A DNA stretch of 64,000 nucleotides. Origin: Streptomyces sp. V1I1 (GTDB lineage: Bacteria > Actinomycetota > Actinomycetes > Streptomycetales > Streptomycetaceae). The notes beneath the pieces are model-generated. The model was not told where the DNA came from, searched no databases, and saw only the letters and a program-made list of their open reading frames with translations. Shown in pieces: positions 29,213 to 38,330 of the stretch. Each line of letters starts with the position of its first letter. Positions within the stretch are counted from its first letter, which is position 1. The position numbers and the translations under genes were made by a program. The stretch is from contig NZ_JAUSZH010000001.1 of assembly GCF_030817355.1 (NCBI RefSeq), forward strand, positions 3,969,001-4,033,000. Reading direction: 5' to 3'.

Positions 29213-29336
29213 GACGGGACCTCCTTGTGCGACCAGTTTAGTTGAAGGCTGAACTTCTTGCCACTGGAACGCGAGGCGCCCGGGAGGAATTCCCCCCGGG
29301 CGCCCTACACGCAGGACCGCAAGCCGCCGGCCGCGT

Positions 29337-29789
29337 CTAGCCGTACATACGCCTCATCGCGAAGTCGACCATCTGCTCCACGGCCTTCGCGTCGAAGACC
29401 ATCCGGTGATCGCCCTCCATGTCGAGGACGAAGCCGTACCCGGTCGGCAGCAGATCGATCACCTCCGCCCCGGTGATCACGAAGTACTTGGACTCCTTGC
29501 CCGCGTATCTGCGCAGCTCCTTGAGCGTGGTGAACATCGGGATGACCGGCTGCTGGGTGTTGTGCAGCGCCAGGAAGCCGGGGTTGTCGCCGCGCGGGCA
29601 GTAGACCTTCGAGGTCGCGAAGACCTGCTGGAAGTCCTCGGCCGACAGCGACCCCGTGGTGAAGGCCCGCACCGCGTCGGCAAGCGAAGGCGGCGACGGC
29701 TCGGGGTACAGCGGCTGCTCGCCGTAGGAAGGCTGCTGCGGCACGTACTGCTGCTGCTGAGCGCCCGGGGTCTGGTCGTAGCCGTACAT
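29337..29789 (-). CDS. SseB family protein
   Basis: A 150-residue protein. A Gln/Pro/Tyr-rich disordered N-terminus ([20 protein letters not shown]) precedes an SseB N-terminal-like domain containing [31 protein letters not shown] and [16 protein letters not shown]. SseB-type domains in actinobacteria are widespread but poorly characterised and no enzymatic residues are evident. The N-terminal MYGYD and C-terminal RRMYG are curiously alike. Confidence 0.85.
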   Translation of the reverse strand: MYGYDQTPGAQQQQYVPQQPSYGEQPLYPEPSPPSLADAVRAFTTGSLSAEDFQQVFATSKVYCPRGDNPGFLALHNTQQPVIPMFTTLKELRRYAGKESKYFVITGAEVIDLLPTGYGFVLDMEGDHRMVFDAKAVEQMVDFAMRRMYG

Positions 29790-29918
29790 GCCCGCAAGAG
29801 TACTGAGTCACAGATGCCCCTTGGGGGTTGCATCTTATTACCGACGGGTAGCATCATCGAAGCTACTTACTGGTACGTGGACAAAAATCCGCCTCCCGAT
29901 CCTTACGGAGCCGTCGCC

Positions 29919-31745
29919 ATGGGGCACTACAAGTCGAATCTCCGCGACATCGAGTTCAACCTCTTCGAGGTCCTCGGGCGCGACAAGCTGTACGGCACCG
30001 GCCCGTTCGCGGAGATGGACGTCGACACCGCCAAGAGCATCCTCGACGAGGTCGCCCGCCTCGCCGAGAACGAGCTCGCCGAATCCTTCGCGGACGCCGA
30101 CCGCAACCCCCCGGTCTTCGACCCTGAGACCAACACCGCGCCCGTCCCGGCGTCCTTCAAGAAGAGCTACCAGGCCTTCATGGACTCCGAATACTGGCGT
30201 CTCGGCCTGCCCGAGGAGATCGGCGGCACGACCTCGCCCCGCTCCCTGATCTGGTCGTACGCGGAGCTGCTGCTCGGCTCGAACCCGGCCATCTGGATGT
30301 ACTCCTCCGGCCCGGCCTTCGCCGGCATCCTCTTCGAAGAGGGCAACGAGGCGCAGAAGAAGGTCGCCGAGATAGCCGTCGAGAAGCGGTGGGGCTCCAC
30401 CATGGTGCTCACCGAGCCGGACGCCGGCTCGGACGTCGGCGCCGGCCGCACCAAGGCCGTCCAGCAGGACGACGGCTCCTGGCACATCGAGGGCGTGAAG
30501 CGCTTCATCACCTCCGGTGAGCACGATATGGAGGAGAACATCCTTCACTACGTGCTGGCCCGCCCCGAGGGCCACGGCCCGGGCACCAAGGGTCTGTCCC
30601 TCTTCCTCGTGCCGAAGTTCCACTTCGACTGGGAGACCGGCGAGCTGGGCGAGCGCAACGGCGTGTACGCCACGAACGTCGAGCACAAGATGGGCCTCAA
30701 GGCCTCCAACACCTGCGAGATGACGTTCGGCGACCAGCACCCCGCCAAGGGCTGGCTGATCGGCGACAAGCACGACGGCATCCGCCAGATGTTCATGATC
30801 ATCGAGTTCGCCCGGATGATGGTCGGCACGAAGGCGATCGCGACCCTCTCCACCGGTTACCTGAACGCGCTGGAGTACGCCAAGGAGCGCGTCCAGGGCC
30901 ATGACCTGGTGAACTTCGCGGACAAGACCGCGCCCAAGGTCACCATCACGCACCACCCCGACGTGCGCCGCGCGCTGATGACGCAGAAGGCCTACGCCGA
31001 GGGCATGCGCGCTCTGGTGCTCTACACCGCCTCCGTCCAGGACGAGATCGCCGTCAAGGACGCCGCGGGCGAGGACACCAAGTCCCTCGTCGCGCTGAAC
31101 GATCTGCTGCTGCCGATCGTGAAGGGCTACGGCTCGGAGAAGTCGTACGAGCAGCTCGCCCAGTCGCTGCAGACCCTCGGCGGCTCCGGCTATCTGCAGG
31201 AGTACCCGATCGAGCAGTACATCCGGGACGCCAAGATCGACACCCTTTACGAGGGCACCACCGCCATCCAGGGCCAGGACTACTTCTTCCGGAAGATCGT
31301 CCGCGACCAGGGCCAGGCGCTGAACACCCTCTCCGAGGAGATCAAGAAGTTCCTGGCGGTCGGCACCGGCGGCGAGGAGCTGGCCCCGGCCCGCGACGCG
31401 CTCGCCAAGGCCGCGGTCGACCTGGAGGCGATCGTCGGCACGATGACGAACGACCTCATAGCCACCGGCGAGGACGTCAAGAACATCTACAAGGTGGGCC
31501 TCAACACCACCCGCCTGCTGATGGCCTCGGGCGATGTGGTCGTCGGCTACCTGCTGCTGCGCGGCGCGGCGGTCGCGGCGGAGAAGCTCGAGACGGCCTC
31601 CGCCAAGGATGTGCCGTTCTACCAGGGCAAGATCGCGGCCGCGAAGTTCTTCGCCGCCAACATCCTGCCGGGCGTCTCGGCCGAGCGCGCGCTCGCCGAG
31701 ACCGTGGACAGCTCGCTGATGGACCTGGACGAGGCGGCCTTCTAG
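29919..31745 (+). CDS. Acyl-CoA dehydrogenase
   Basis: A 608-residue flavoprotein. It has the N-terminal ACAD domain, the middle domain motif [19 protein letters not shown], and the C-terminal domain with [20 protein letters not shown] and the active-site Glu region [13 protein letters not shown]. The extra 150-residue C-terminal domain places it with the longer FadE5-like bacterial enzymes rather than the 380-residue short-chain type. It oxidises acyl-CoA to enoyl-CoA in fatty-acid breakdown. ATG at 29919 follows ACGGAG and fits the conserved start [15 protein letters not shown]; upstream reading is a shadow. Confidence 0.95.
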   Translation: MGHYKSNLRDIEFNLFEVLGRDKLYGTGPFAEMDVDTAKSILDEVARLAENELAESFADADRNPPVFDPETNTAPVPASFKKSYQAFMDSEYWRLGLPEEIGGTTSPRSLIWSYAELLLGSNPAIWMYSSGPAFAGILFEEGNEAQKKVAEIAVEKRWGSTMVLTEPDAGSDVGAGRTKAVQQDDGSWHIEGVKRFITSGEHDMEENILHYVLARPEGHGPGTKGLSLFLVPKFHFDWETGELGERNGVYATNVEHKMGLKASNTCEMTFGDQHPAKGWLIGDKHDGIRQMFMIIEFARMMVGTKAIATLSTGYLNALEYAKERVQGHDLVNFADKTAPKVTITHHPDVRRALMTQKAYAEGMRALVLYTASVQDEIAVKDAAGEDTKSLVALNDLLLPIVKGYGSEKSYEQLAQSLQTLGGSGYLQEYPIEQYIRDAKIDTLYEGTTAIQGQDYFFRKIVRDQGQALNTLSEEIKKFLAVGTGGEELAPARDALAKAAVDLEAIVGTMTNDLIATGEDVKNIYKVGLNTTRLLMASGDVVVGYLLLRGAAVAAEKLETASAKDVPFYQGKIAAAKFFAANILPGVSAERALAETVDSSLMDLDEAAF

Positions 31746-31763
31746 TCGCCCCGGACGATCTGT

Positions 31764-31799
31764 GATGCGGCCCGCCCCCTCCCGGGGGCGGGCCGCATC
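31764..31799 (+). terminator. Rho-independent terminator of the acyl-CoA dehydrogenase gene
   Basis: GATGCGGCCCGCCCCC (31764-31779), loop TCCC, GGGGGCGGGCCGCATC (31784-31799): a perfect 16-bp stem. Confidence 0.92.
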
Positions 31800-31842
31800 C
31801 ATCTGTACGCCCCGTGCGCACGCCCCTCGTTATGGTGACTCC

Positions 31843-33186
31843 ATGAGCAGCAGCGCACCCTCCCACCCGTCGCCCGCCACCACCCCTCCAGCGAGCGCTA
31901 CGCGCACATCTTCGCCTTTCGATCGCGGACACACCGACGACCTGATGTCCTTTCTGGCGGCCGGGCCCTCCCCGTACCACGCCGTGGCCGCCGCCGCCGA
32001 GCGGCTGGAGAAAGCCGGCTTCCAGCAGGTGCTGGAGACCGATGCCTGGGAGGGGACGGCCGGCGGCAAGTATGTGCTGCGCGGCGGGGCGATCATCGCC
32101 TGGTACGCGCCGGAGGGCGCCCACGCCCACACCCCCTTCCGGATCGTCGGCGCGCACACCGACTCGCCCAATCTGCGGGTCAAGCCGCTGCCGGACACCG
32201 GTTCGTACGGCTGGCGGCAGATCGCCGTCGAGGTGTACGGCGGGACGCTGCTCAACACCTGGCTCGACCGTGATCTGGGGCTGGCCGGGCGGCTCAGCCT
32301 GCGGGACGGTTCGCACCGGCTGGTGAATGTGGACCGGGCACTGCTGCGCGTGCCGCAGCTCGCGATCCACCTCGACCGGCAGGCCAACGACGGTCTGAAA
32401 CTCGACCGGCAGAAGCACATGCAGCCGATCTGGGGTCTGGGCGATGTCGCGGAGGGCGATCTGATCCGTTTCCTGGAGCAGGAGGCGGGGATCGCTGAGG
32501 GCGAGGTCACCGGCTGGGACCTGATGGTGCACTCGATCGAGCCGCCCGCCCATCTGGGCCGGGACAGGGAGCTGGTGGCCGGGCCGCGGATGGACAATCT
32601 GCTGTCGGTGCACGCCGGGACGGCGGCGCTCGCGGCCGTGGCCGGCCGGGATCTGCCGTACATCCCGGTGCTCGCCGCCTTCGACCACGAGGAGAACGGC
32701 TCGCAGTCGGACACCGGCGCGGACGGTCCGCTGCTCGGCTCGGTGCTGGAGCGTTCGGTGTTCGCGCGTGGCGGCAGCTACGAGGACCGGGCGCGCGCGT
32801 TCGCCGGGACGGTCTGTCTGTCCTCCGACACCGGGCACGCGGTGCACCCCAACTACGGGGAGCGGCACGACCCGACGCACCACCCGCGAGTGAACGGCGG
32901 CCCGATCCTCAAGGTCAATGTGAACCAGCGGTACGCCACCGACGGCAGCGGACGCGCGGTGTTCGCCGCGGCCTGCGAGAAGGCGGGGGTGCCGTGGCAG
33001 ACGTTCGTCTCGAACAACGCGATGCCGTGCGGCACGACCATCGGCCCGATCACCGCCGCCCGGCACGGCATCCAGACCGTGGACATCGGCGTCGCGATCC
33101 TGTCGATGCACAGCGCGCGTGAACTGTGCGGCGCGGACGACCCGTATCTGCTGGCGAACGCGCTCACCGCGTTCCTGGAGGGCTGA
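31843..33186 (+). CDS. apeB: M18 family aminopeptidase
   Basis: A 447-residue dinuclear-zinc aminopeptidase. Metal and catalytic motifs are GAHTDSPNLRVKP (first His), AFDHEENGSQSDTGA (Asp and Glu), SSDTGHAVHPNY and the terminal ILSMHSARELCG (last His). A 30-residue Ser/Pro/Thr N-terminal extension precedes the domain. The enzyme removes N-terminal, often acidic, residues from peptides in the cytoplasm. ATG at 31843 is preferred over a frame that runs back into the preceding terminator. Confidence 0.94.
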   Translation: MSSSAPSHPSPATTPPASATRTSSPFDRGHTDDLMSFLAAGPSPYHAVAAAAERLEKAGFQQVLETDAWEGTAGGKYVLRGGAIIAWYAPEGAHAHTPFRIVGAHTDSPNLRVKPLPDTGSYGWRQIAVEVYGGTLLNTWLDRDLGLAGRLSLRDGSHRLVNVDRALLRVPQLAIHLDRQANDGLKLDRQKHMQPIWGLGDVAEGDLIRFLEQEAGIAEGEVTGWDLMVHSIEPPAHLGRDRELVAGPRMDNLLSVHAGTAALAAVAGRDLPYIPVLAAFDHEENGSQSDTGADGPLLGSVLERSVFARGGSYEDRARAFAGTVCLSSDTGHAVHPNYGERHDPTHHPRVNGGPILKVNVNQRYATDGSGRAVFAAACEKAGVPWQTFVSNNAMPCGTTIGPITAARHGIQTVDIGVAILSMHSARELCGADDPYLLANALTAFLEG

Positions 33187-33246
33187 AGTCCCCTCACCGG
33201 GCGGCCTGTTGCGAAACATCCGCGAAAGTAGGCGCACGGCACGCTG

Positions 33247-33624
33247 ATGACCATGGTTCTGCTCGGTCATCAGACGGTCGGCGCGCACCGCCCGGGCCCG
33301 TCGCGCCGCACTCTGTCCCTCACGCTCGCCTCGGCGGCCGCGGTCCTGCTCACGGGGTGCTGGTTCGTCATCCGGCAGTACAACGAGCGGCCGCCCTGGG
33401 CGGAGGACGTCGCGTACGAGGCGGGCTTCATCCAGGGCAACCGCGTCCGGCAGTACGACCCGACCGGCCAGGAGGTCAAGAAGCTCCTGGCCGGCGGGTG
33501 CGAAGAGCTGGCGTCGGCCGGACTCGGCGGGCGGAAGTCGTCGTACGACCCGGGCCTGTGGGTGGACGGCTGCCTGGCCGGCGCGGCGGGGCGGCAGCCC
33601 GAGCGGCAGGGGCTGCTGCACTAG
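33247..33624 (+). CDS. Small putative lipoprotein
   Basis: A 125-residue protein with an Arg-containing N-region, a hydrophobic stretch (LSLTLASAAAVLLTGC) and a lipobox Cys near residue 38. The mature part of about 85 residues has two more Cys (GGCEELAS and WVDGCLAG) that could form a disulfide. No family recognised. Its stop TAG lies inside the left terminal repeat of the MITE-like element, so insertion of that element may have set or changed the C-terminus. Confidence 0.72.
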   Translation: MTMVLLGHQTVGAHRPGPSRRTLSLTLASAAAVLLTGCWFVIRQYNERPPWAEDVAYEAGFIQGNRVRQYDPTGQEVKKLLAGGCEELASAGLGGRKSSYDPGLWVDGCLAGAAGRQPERQGLLH

Positions 33625-33799
33625 GGCGTGTTTTAGAAGTAGCGCCGTCCGCCCGCAGGGCGGGCCCTGCGGCGTCTGGTGCGTGCAATCGCAAGGCGGA
33701 GGATCGCCCTCGTACTGGGCGTACTTGGGCGACTCCGACAACATCGCGAGTGTGCGTGCCAGGCGTCGCGGGGCAGGCGGGACTTCTAAAACACGCCCT
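33623..33799. mobile_element. 177-bp MITE-like element with 18-bp perfect terminal inverted repeats
   Basis: Left end AGGGCGTGTTTTAGAAGT (33623-33640) is the exact reverse complement of the right end ACTTCTAAAACACGCCCT (33782-33799). The interior has no coding potential but contains further imperfect palindromes. Such ends are those of non-autonomous, transposase-dependent elements. No target-site duplication is visible. It sits between two convergent genes and supplies the stop codon of the small lipoprotein gene. Confidence 0.85.
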
Positions 33800-33810
33800 G
33801 GCCGCCGCTG

Positions 33811-35583
33811 CTACCCCTGATCCATCCCGGCCAGTACGAGCGGCAGCCGCGAGGCCCCGTCCGCGCTCACGCGCACCGGAACCCCCCAGTCCTGCTGGTG
33901 GACATGACAGGCCGGGTACTCGTTCTCCGGGTCGTCGTCGCAGGACGCCGCCATCGCCGAGACATGCAGCACGCCCTCGGCGACCGCCGGGTCGATCTCC
34001 AGCTCGCGCGAGAGGTCGGTCCCCGCACCATCCCCGCCGATCAGCAGCTCGGGCGGGGTCGAGGAGACGAGCAGCCGGGTGGAGGGTCCGTACCGCGTGT
34101 CCAGCTTCTGGCCGGCCGGAGCCTGGAAGACCACGTCCAGCTGAAGCTTCCCCGCGGCGACTTCGGTGGCGGCGCGCTGTGTCCGGTGGGCGACGGACTC
34201 GACCCGTACCGCATCCTCCGGCAGCCGCAGCCGGGTCAGCCGGTGCCTGGCCGACTCGACGACCACGATGTCGTCGCCGACGAGGACCGCGCCGGAGGGT
34301 TCGCGCAGATCGGTGGCCAGCGTGGTGACCTGGCCGCCGACCGGATCGTAACGGCGCAGTGCGTGGTTGTACGTGTCGCTGATGGCCACCGATCCGTCGG
34401 GCAGCGCGGTGACGCCCAACGGGTGCTGGAGCAGTGCCTGTCCGGCCTCCCCGTCACGGTGCCCGAAGTCGAAGAGCCCGGTGCCGACGGCCGTGTGCAC
34501 GACCAGATCGCGGTCGATCCAGCGCACCGCGGAGGTCTCGGAGTCGGCGATCCACAGCCGGTCCTCGGTGGCCGCGAGTCCGGACGGCTGGGCGAACCAC
34601 GCTTCGGCCGCGGGACCGTCGACCAGCCCTTCGTTGGTGGTCCCGGCCGCGACCTCGACCGTCCCGGTCGCCGGATCGTACGTCCACAGCTGGTGGACGC
34701 CCGCCATCGCGATCCACAGCCGCTCGCCCCACCAGGCGACGTCCCACGGCGAGGAGAGGGACACGTCGAGGGCCGGACCGCTGGTCGGCGATCCCTGCCA
34801 CCACTGCTTGCCGGTGCCGGCGAGCGTCTCGATCGCACCGCTCTCGGGGTCGTACGCACGGATGGAGTGGTTCACGGTGTCGGCGACCGCGATCCTGCCG
34901 TCGGGCAGCGGCGCGAGTCCCTGCGGCTCGTTGAACTCGCCGTCCCCGATACGCCGTACGACGCTCTCGCCGTCCGGCGCCAGCTCGACGAGCTGGTTCC
35001 GGGTCGAGTCGGAGACCAGGAGGTTCCCGGACGGCAGCAGCACGGCCTTGCCGGGGAAGCGCAGATCGGTGGCGACGGGCTCGGGCGCGACATAGGGGCC
35101 GTCGCCGCGCCGCAGCGTGCCCTTCGCGGCGTGCTCGGCCTCCAGCTCTTCGACGAGCTTCTCGATGGCGTGCGCATGCCCCTCGCCGGCGTGCTGGGCG
35201 ACGACGTACCCCTCGGGGTCGATGACGACGAGGGTGGGCCAGGCCCGTACGGCGTACTGCTTCCAGGTGGCGAGCTCGGGGTCGTCGAGTACGGGGTGGT
35301 GAACCTGGTAGCGCTCGACGGCGTCGACGACGGCCTGGTGCTCGGCCTCGTGCACGAACTTCGGCGAGTGGACCCCGATGATCACCACGGTGTCGCGGTG
35401 CTTCTCCTCGAGCTCGCGCAGCTCGTCCAGGACGTGCAGACAGTTCACACAGCAAAATGTCCAGAAGTCGAGGATGACGATGCGTCCTCGCAGGTCAGCG
35501 AGGGTGTACTGGTGGTCGCCTGTGTTGAGCCAGCCGCCCTTGCCGATCAGCTCGGGGGCCCGAACGCGTGCACGTGATGCCAT
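33811..35583 (-). CDS. Thioredoxin-like/NHL-repeat protein
   Basis: A 590-residue two-domain protein. Residues 1-150 are a TlpA/thioredoxin-like fold with the redox motif WTFCCVNC and the cis-Pro region AWPTLVVIDPEG. From about 170 to 480 run NHL beta-propeller repeats such as EPQGLAPLPDGRIAVADTVNHSIR. This architecture is that of NHL-repeat proteins like human NHLRC2. The role is unknown; no signal peptide is present, so it is probably cytoplasmic. ATG at 35583 is chosen; it is 40 bp from the divergent LURP-one gene. Confidence 0.92.
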   Translation of the reverse strand: MASRARVRAPELIGKGGWLNTGDHQYTLADLRGRIVILDFWTFCCVNCLHVLDELRELEEKHRDTVVIIGVHSPKFVHEAEHQAVVDAVERYQVHHPVLDDPELATWKQYAVRAWPTLVVIDPEGYVVAQHAGEGHAHAIEKLVEELEAEHAAKGTLRRGDGPYVAPEPVATDLRFPGKAVLLPSGNLLVSDSTRNQLVELAPDGESVVRRIGDGEFNEPQGLAPLPDGRIAVADTVNHSIRAYDPESGAIETLAGTGKQWWQGSPTSGPALDVSLSSPWDVAWWGERLWIAMAGVHQLWTYDPATGTVEVAAGTTNEGLVDGPAAEAWFAQPSGLAATEDRLWIADSETSAVRWIDRDLVVHTAVGTGLFDFGHRDGEAGQALLQHPLGVTALPDGSVAISDTYNHALRRYDPVGGQVTTLATDLREPSGAVLVGDDIVVVESARHRLTRLRLPEDAVRVESVAHRTQRAATEVAAGKLQLDVVFQAPAGQKLDTRYGPSTRLLVSSTPPELLIGGDGAGTDLSRELEIDPAVAEGVLHVSAMAASCDDDPENEYPACHVHQQDWGVPVRVSADGASRLPLVLAGMDQG

Positions 35584-35623
35584 GCCTCCATCCAACCGCA
35601 CCGATACGGGTACGCATTCCGCC

Positions 35624-36118
35624 ATGAAGTATCTGGTGCGCGACAAAGTCTTCGCGATCGGCGACGACTACTGGATCGAGGACGAGCACGGGCGGCACGC
35701 CTTCCTCGTCGACGGAAAGGCGCTGAGGCTGCGCGACACCCTGGAGCTCAAGGATCCGGACGGGCTTGTCCTCATCACGCTGCGCAGGAAGATGTTCAGC
35801 CTGCGGGATGCGATGACCATCGAGCGGGGCGACGCGCCGCTCGCCACGATCCGCAAGAAGCGGCTCTCGCTGGTGCGCAATCACTACCGCGTGACGCTCG
35901 TCGAGGGTACGGAACTCGATGTCAGCGGCCGGGTCCTGGACCGGGAGTTCGGGGTCGAGTACGACGGCGAGCTGCTGGCGCACATCTCCCGGCAGTGGTT
36001 CCGGGTGCGGGAGACGTACGCCGTGAATGTCGTACGGGAGGACGCGGACGCGGCGCTCATGATCGCGGTCGCGGTCTGTGTGATCCGGATGGCGGAGAAG
36101 GAGCGCGACGGCGACTAG
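35624..36118 (+). CDS. LURP-one-related/scramblase-fold family protein
   Basis: A 164-residue single-domain protein beginning MKYLVRDKVFAIGDDYWIED. Repeated beta-hairpin elements (FLVDGKALRLRDTLELKDPDG, RKMFSLRDAMTIE, RVTLVEGTELDVSG) and a closing hydrophobic helix (DAALMIAVAVCVIRM) match the LURP-one-related/Tubby-like C-terminal fold. It may bind membranes; function in bacteria is unknown. It shares a 40-bp divergent promoter region with the thioredoxin/NHL gene. Confidence 0.86.
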   Translation: MKYLVRDKVFAIGDDYWIEDEHGRHAFLVDGKALRLRDTLELKDPDGLVLITLRRKMFSLRDAMTIERGDAPLATIRKKRLSLVRNHYRVTLVEGTELDVSGRVLDREFGVEYDGELLAHISRQWFRVRETYAVNVVREDADAALMIAVAVCVIRMAEKERDGD

Positions 36119-36329
36119 CCCCTACCTCGGGGCTACGCCCCGAACCCCGCGCCTCAATCGCCCCCAGACGTCGTCCGGGGGGACCCCCACGGGGCTGAAT
36201 TTCAGCCCGTCCGGCGCTTGAGGACACGACCTAAGGCCGTACCGGGGGTCTGGGGCTTGTCCCCCCACGCGGCAGAGCCGCAAAACGATGCAGCGGGAAG
36301 GGGCGGGGTGGGGGAACAACCGCCGGAGG
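36119..36329. repeat. Streptomyces-type intergenic GC-rich repeat
   Basis: Between two convergent genes lies 210 bp of non-coding sequence with several palindromes, including GGGCTGAATTTCAGCCC near 36192-36208 and CCGGACGACG/CGTCGTCCGG-like arms. Sequence of the type 'cagcccgtccggcgcttgagg' is commonly seen dispersed between Streptomyces genes; this is a likely copy and may end transcription of both neighbours. Confidence 0.55.
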
Positions 36330-37193
36330 CTAAGCCCTCCGTGGCGCGTCCACCCCCAGCACCCGGTCCTTCAGCACCGGGAACTGCTCCCGCGTCGTCG
36401 CCACCTTCGCCGGGTCGAGCTCCACGGTCAGGACCTCTTCGTCCGGGCCCGCCTCGGCGAGCACCTCGCCCCAGGGGTCGACAACGATGCTGTGACCGGC
36501 CTGCTCGACCCCGGCGTGGGTGCCTGCGGTGCCGCAGGCCAGGACGTAGGCCTGGTTCTCCACGGCGCGGGCGCGGGCCAGCAGTGTCCAGTGTTCGCGG
36601 CGGCGGGCGGGCCAGCCGGCCGGGACGACGAACGCCTGCGCGCCCGCGTCCACGAGCCCGCGGAACAGCTCGGGGAAGCGCAGGTCGTAGCAGGTCGCGA
36701 GGCCGAGGGTGAGTCCGTCCCCGGTCCCGGTCCCGGTCCCGGTCCCAGTCCCGGTCCCGGGCAGCGGGACGGTGACGAGCTCGTCGCCCGCGCCCATCAT
36801 CACCGCCTCGCCCTTGTCGAAGCCGAAGCGGTGGATCTTCCGGTAGGTGCTGACCAGTTCACCGGCGGGGGAGAAGACGAGGGAGGTGTTGTAGAGGGTG
36901 CCCGGGCCCTCGGCGGAGCCGCCGCCGGATACGGCCTTCTCGACGATGGAGCCCGCGTGCAGCCAGACGCCCGCGTCGCTCGCGGCCTTCGCCATCACGT
37001 CGTACGTAGGTCCGGCCAGTGACTCTGCCTCTTCGGCGAAGGACTGGTAGGCGAAGGCTCCGACGGGCCACAGTTCTGGAAGAACCACCAGATCGGCGCC
37101 GTGCTGTTCCCGTACGAGCGCGGCGGCTCGCCGCCTTCGCGAATTGACCGATTCGTCCGGGTCTACTGCGATCTGGATGAGTGAGGCGCGCAC
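36330..37193 (-). CDS. Carbon-nitrogen hydrolase (nitrilase superfamily)
   Basis: A 287-residue CN-hydrolase with the full Glu-Lys-Cys triad: VVLPELWPVGAF (Glu near residue 40), STYRKIHRFGFD (Lys near 118) and ATCYDLRFPELF (Cys near 165). These resemble omega-amidase/Nit2-type enzymes that hydrolyse amide side products. A Gly-Thr dipeptide tract just before the Cys segment is encoded by a hexanucleotide microsatellite (36723-36758). That position is normally a surface loop. Confidence 0.92.
   Translation of the reverse strand: MRASLIQIAVDPDESVNSRRRRAAALVREQHGADLVVLPELWPVGAFAYQSFAEEAESLAGPTYDVMAKAASDAGVWLHAGSIVEKAVSGGGSAEGPGTLYNTSLVFSPAGELVSTYRKIHRFGFDKGEAVMMGAGDELVTVPLPGTGTGTGTGTGTGDGLTLGLATCYDLRFPELFRGLVDAGAQAFVVPAGWPARRREHWTLLARARAVENQAYVLACGTAGTHAGVEQAGHSIVVDPWGEVLAEAGPDEEVLTVELDPAKVATTREQFPVLKDRVLGVDAPRRA
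36723..36758. repeat. GGTCCC hexanucleotide microsatellite inside the nitrilase gene
   Basis: Six consecutive hexamers, five GGTCCC and one AGTCCC, encode a Gly-Thr repeat on the minus strand. Copy-number slippage would keep the frame and only lengthen or shorten a loop. Confidence 0.9.
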
Positions 37194-37359
37194 ACTACCA
37201 CCGTCCTGGCATTCGAGCCTTCAACACGGGCCTACGATCGTCACACGAAAGCACTGCCGGGGTGCCGTCCGGCAGCGTAACTTAACTGCCGAGCCTCCCA
37301 CGCAGCCCAGCAGTCAGCAGCAGCCCAGCCCGCGTACCGCAGAACCGCCGAGGGGTCCC

Positions 37360-38184
37360 GTGACCGTCCATCCCAGCCTCCAGACCTACGCCGACGCCTG
37401 GACCCACTCCATCGAATCGATAGCCGAGCTGGTGCAGCCGCTCGTCGAGGGCGAGTGGAACCGGCCATCGCCGTGCCCCGGCTGGTCCGTGCGCGATCTC
37501 GTCTCGCACGTCATCGGCATGGAGTGCGAGATGCTCGGCGATCCCCGGCCCATCCACACCCTGCCGCGCGATCTTTACCATGTGCAGAGCGAGTTCGCCC
37601 GCTATATGGAGATGCAGGTCGATGTGCGCCGGCACCACACGGCGCCGGAGATGACCTCCGAGCTGGAGTACACGATCATCCGCCGGGCCCGTCAGCTGCG
37701 CAACGAGAGCCGCGCCCCAGACACCATGGTCCGCGCCCCGCTCGGCGCCGAGCAGACCCTGGAACTGGCGATGCGTATGCGCGCGTTCGACACCTGGGCG
37801 CACGAGCAGGATCTGCGTATGGCGCTCGGCAAGCCCGGCAACCTCGACTCCCCCGGCGCGTACATCACCCGGGACTGTCTGCTCGAAGCCCTGCCGAAGG
37901 TGGTCGCCAAGGACGCGGGCGCACCCGCGAATTCGGCGGTCGTCCTCGATGTGCACGGCCCGGTGGAGTTCCTGCGTACGGTCCGGGTGGACGCGGACGG
38001 CCACGGCACGGTCGACGGCGCGCCCTCGCTCGGGCCCATCGTGACCCTGGCCATGGAATGGGAGACGTTCCTGCGGCTGGCGTGTGGCCGGGTGCGGGCG
38101 GCGGCGGTGCAGGACCGGGTGAAGGTGGACGGGGACGCCGATCTGGCGGCGGCGATCCTGCGAGAGTTCGCGGTCACGCCGTAG
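37360..38184 (+). CDS. Maleylpyruvate isomerase-family (mycothiol-dependent type) protein
   Basis: A 274-residue DinB-like protein starting from GTG: VTVHPSLQTYADAWTHSIES. The four-helix domain has the family motif PSPCPGWSVRDLVSHVIGME, whose His is the likely metal ligand, and later RMRAFDTWAHEQDLRMALG with two further His. This is the MDMPI/TIGR03083 type, whose characterised members use mycothiol; the substrate is unknown. A 14-bp duplication spans its stop codon (38170-38197). Confidence 0.85.
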   Translation: MTVHPSLQTYADAWTHSIESIAELVQPLVEGEWNRPSPCPGWSVRDLVSHVIGMECEMLGDPRPIHTLPRDLYHVQSEFARYMEMQVDVRRHHTAPEMTSELEYTIIRRARQLRNESRAPDTMVRAPLGAEQTLELAMRMRAFDTWAHEQDLRMALGKPGNLDSPGAYITRDCLLEALPKVVAKDAGAPANSAVVLDVHGPVEFLRTVRVDADGHGTVDGAPSLGPIVTLAMEWETFLRLACGRVRAAAVQDRVKVDGDADLAAAILREFAVTP

Positions 38185-38197
38185 CGGTCACGCCGTA
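38170..38197. repeat. 14-bp tandem duplication across a stop codon
   Basis: GCGGTCACGCCGTA is present twice in direct succession (38170-38183 and 38184-38197). The first copy provides the last codons and stop of the preceding gene; a third, diverged copy (agcggtcccgccgt) begins the palindrome at 38225. Confidence 0.85.
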
Positions 38198-38224
38198 GCG
38201 CTCCCGTCCCAGCGATCACACACC

Positions 38225-38315
38225 AGCGGTCCCGCCGTGGGCGCGGCGGGGCGCCGGGCGCGCCGCCGTCCGACGGTGGCCGCTCGGACCGGGCCGCGCC
38301 CACGGCGGGACCGCT
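38225..38315. terminator. Long inverted repeat, likely bidirectional terminator
   Basis: Two perfect complementary 23-bp arms (38225-38247 and 38293-38315), both containing CCGCCGTGGGCGCGG or its complement, enclose 45 bp that also fold internally. It lies between convergent stops at 38184 and 38331. The size is larger than a usual terminator hairpin. Confidence 0.7.
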
Positions 38316-38330
38316 CCGGACCGGGGCCGC

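Noticed and set aside
29838..31802. A 654-codon frame antisense to the acyl-CoA dehydrogenase
   Set aside because: The sense strand has complete ACAD motifs; the antisense composition is typical shadow coding.
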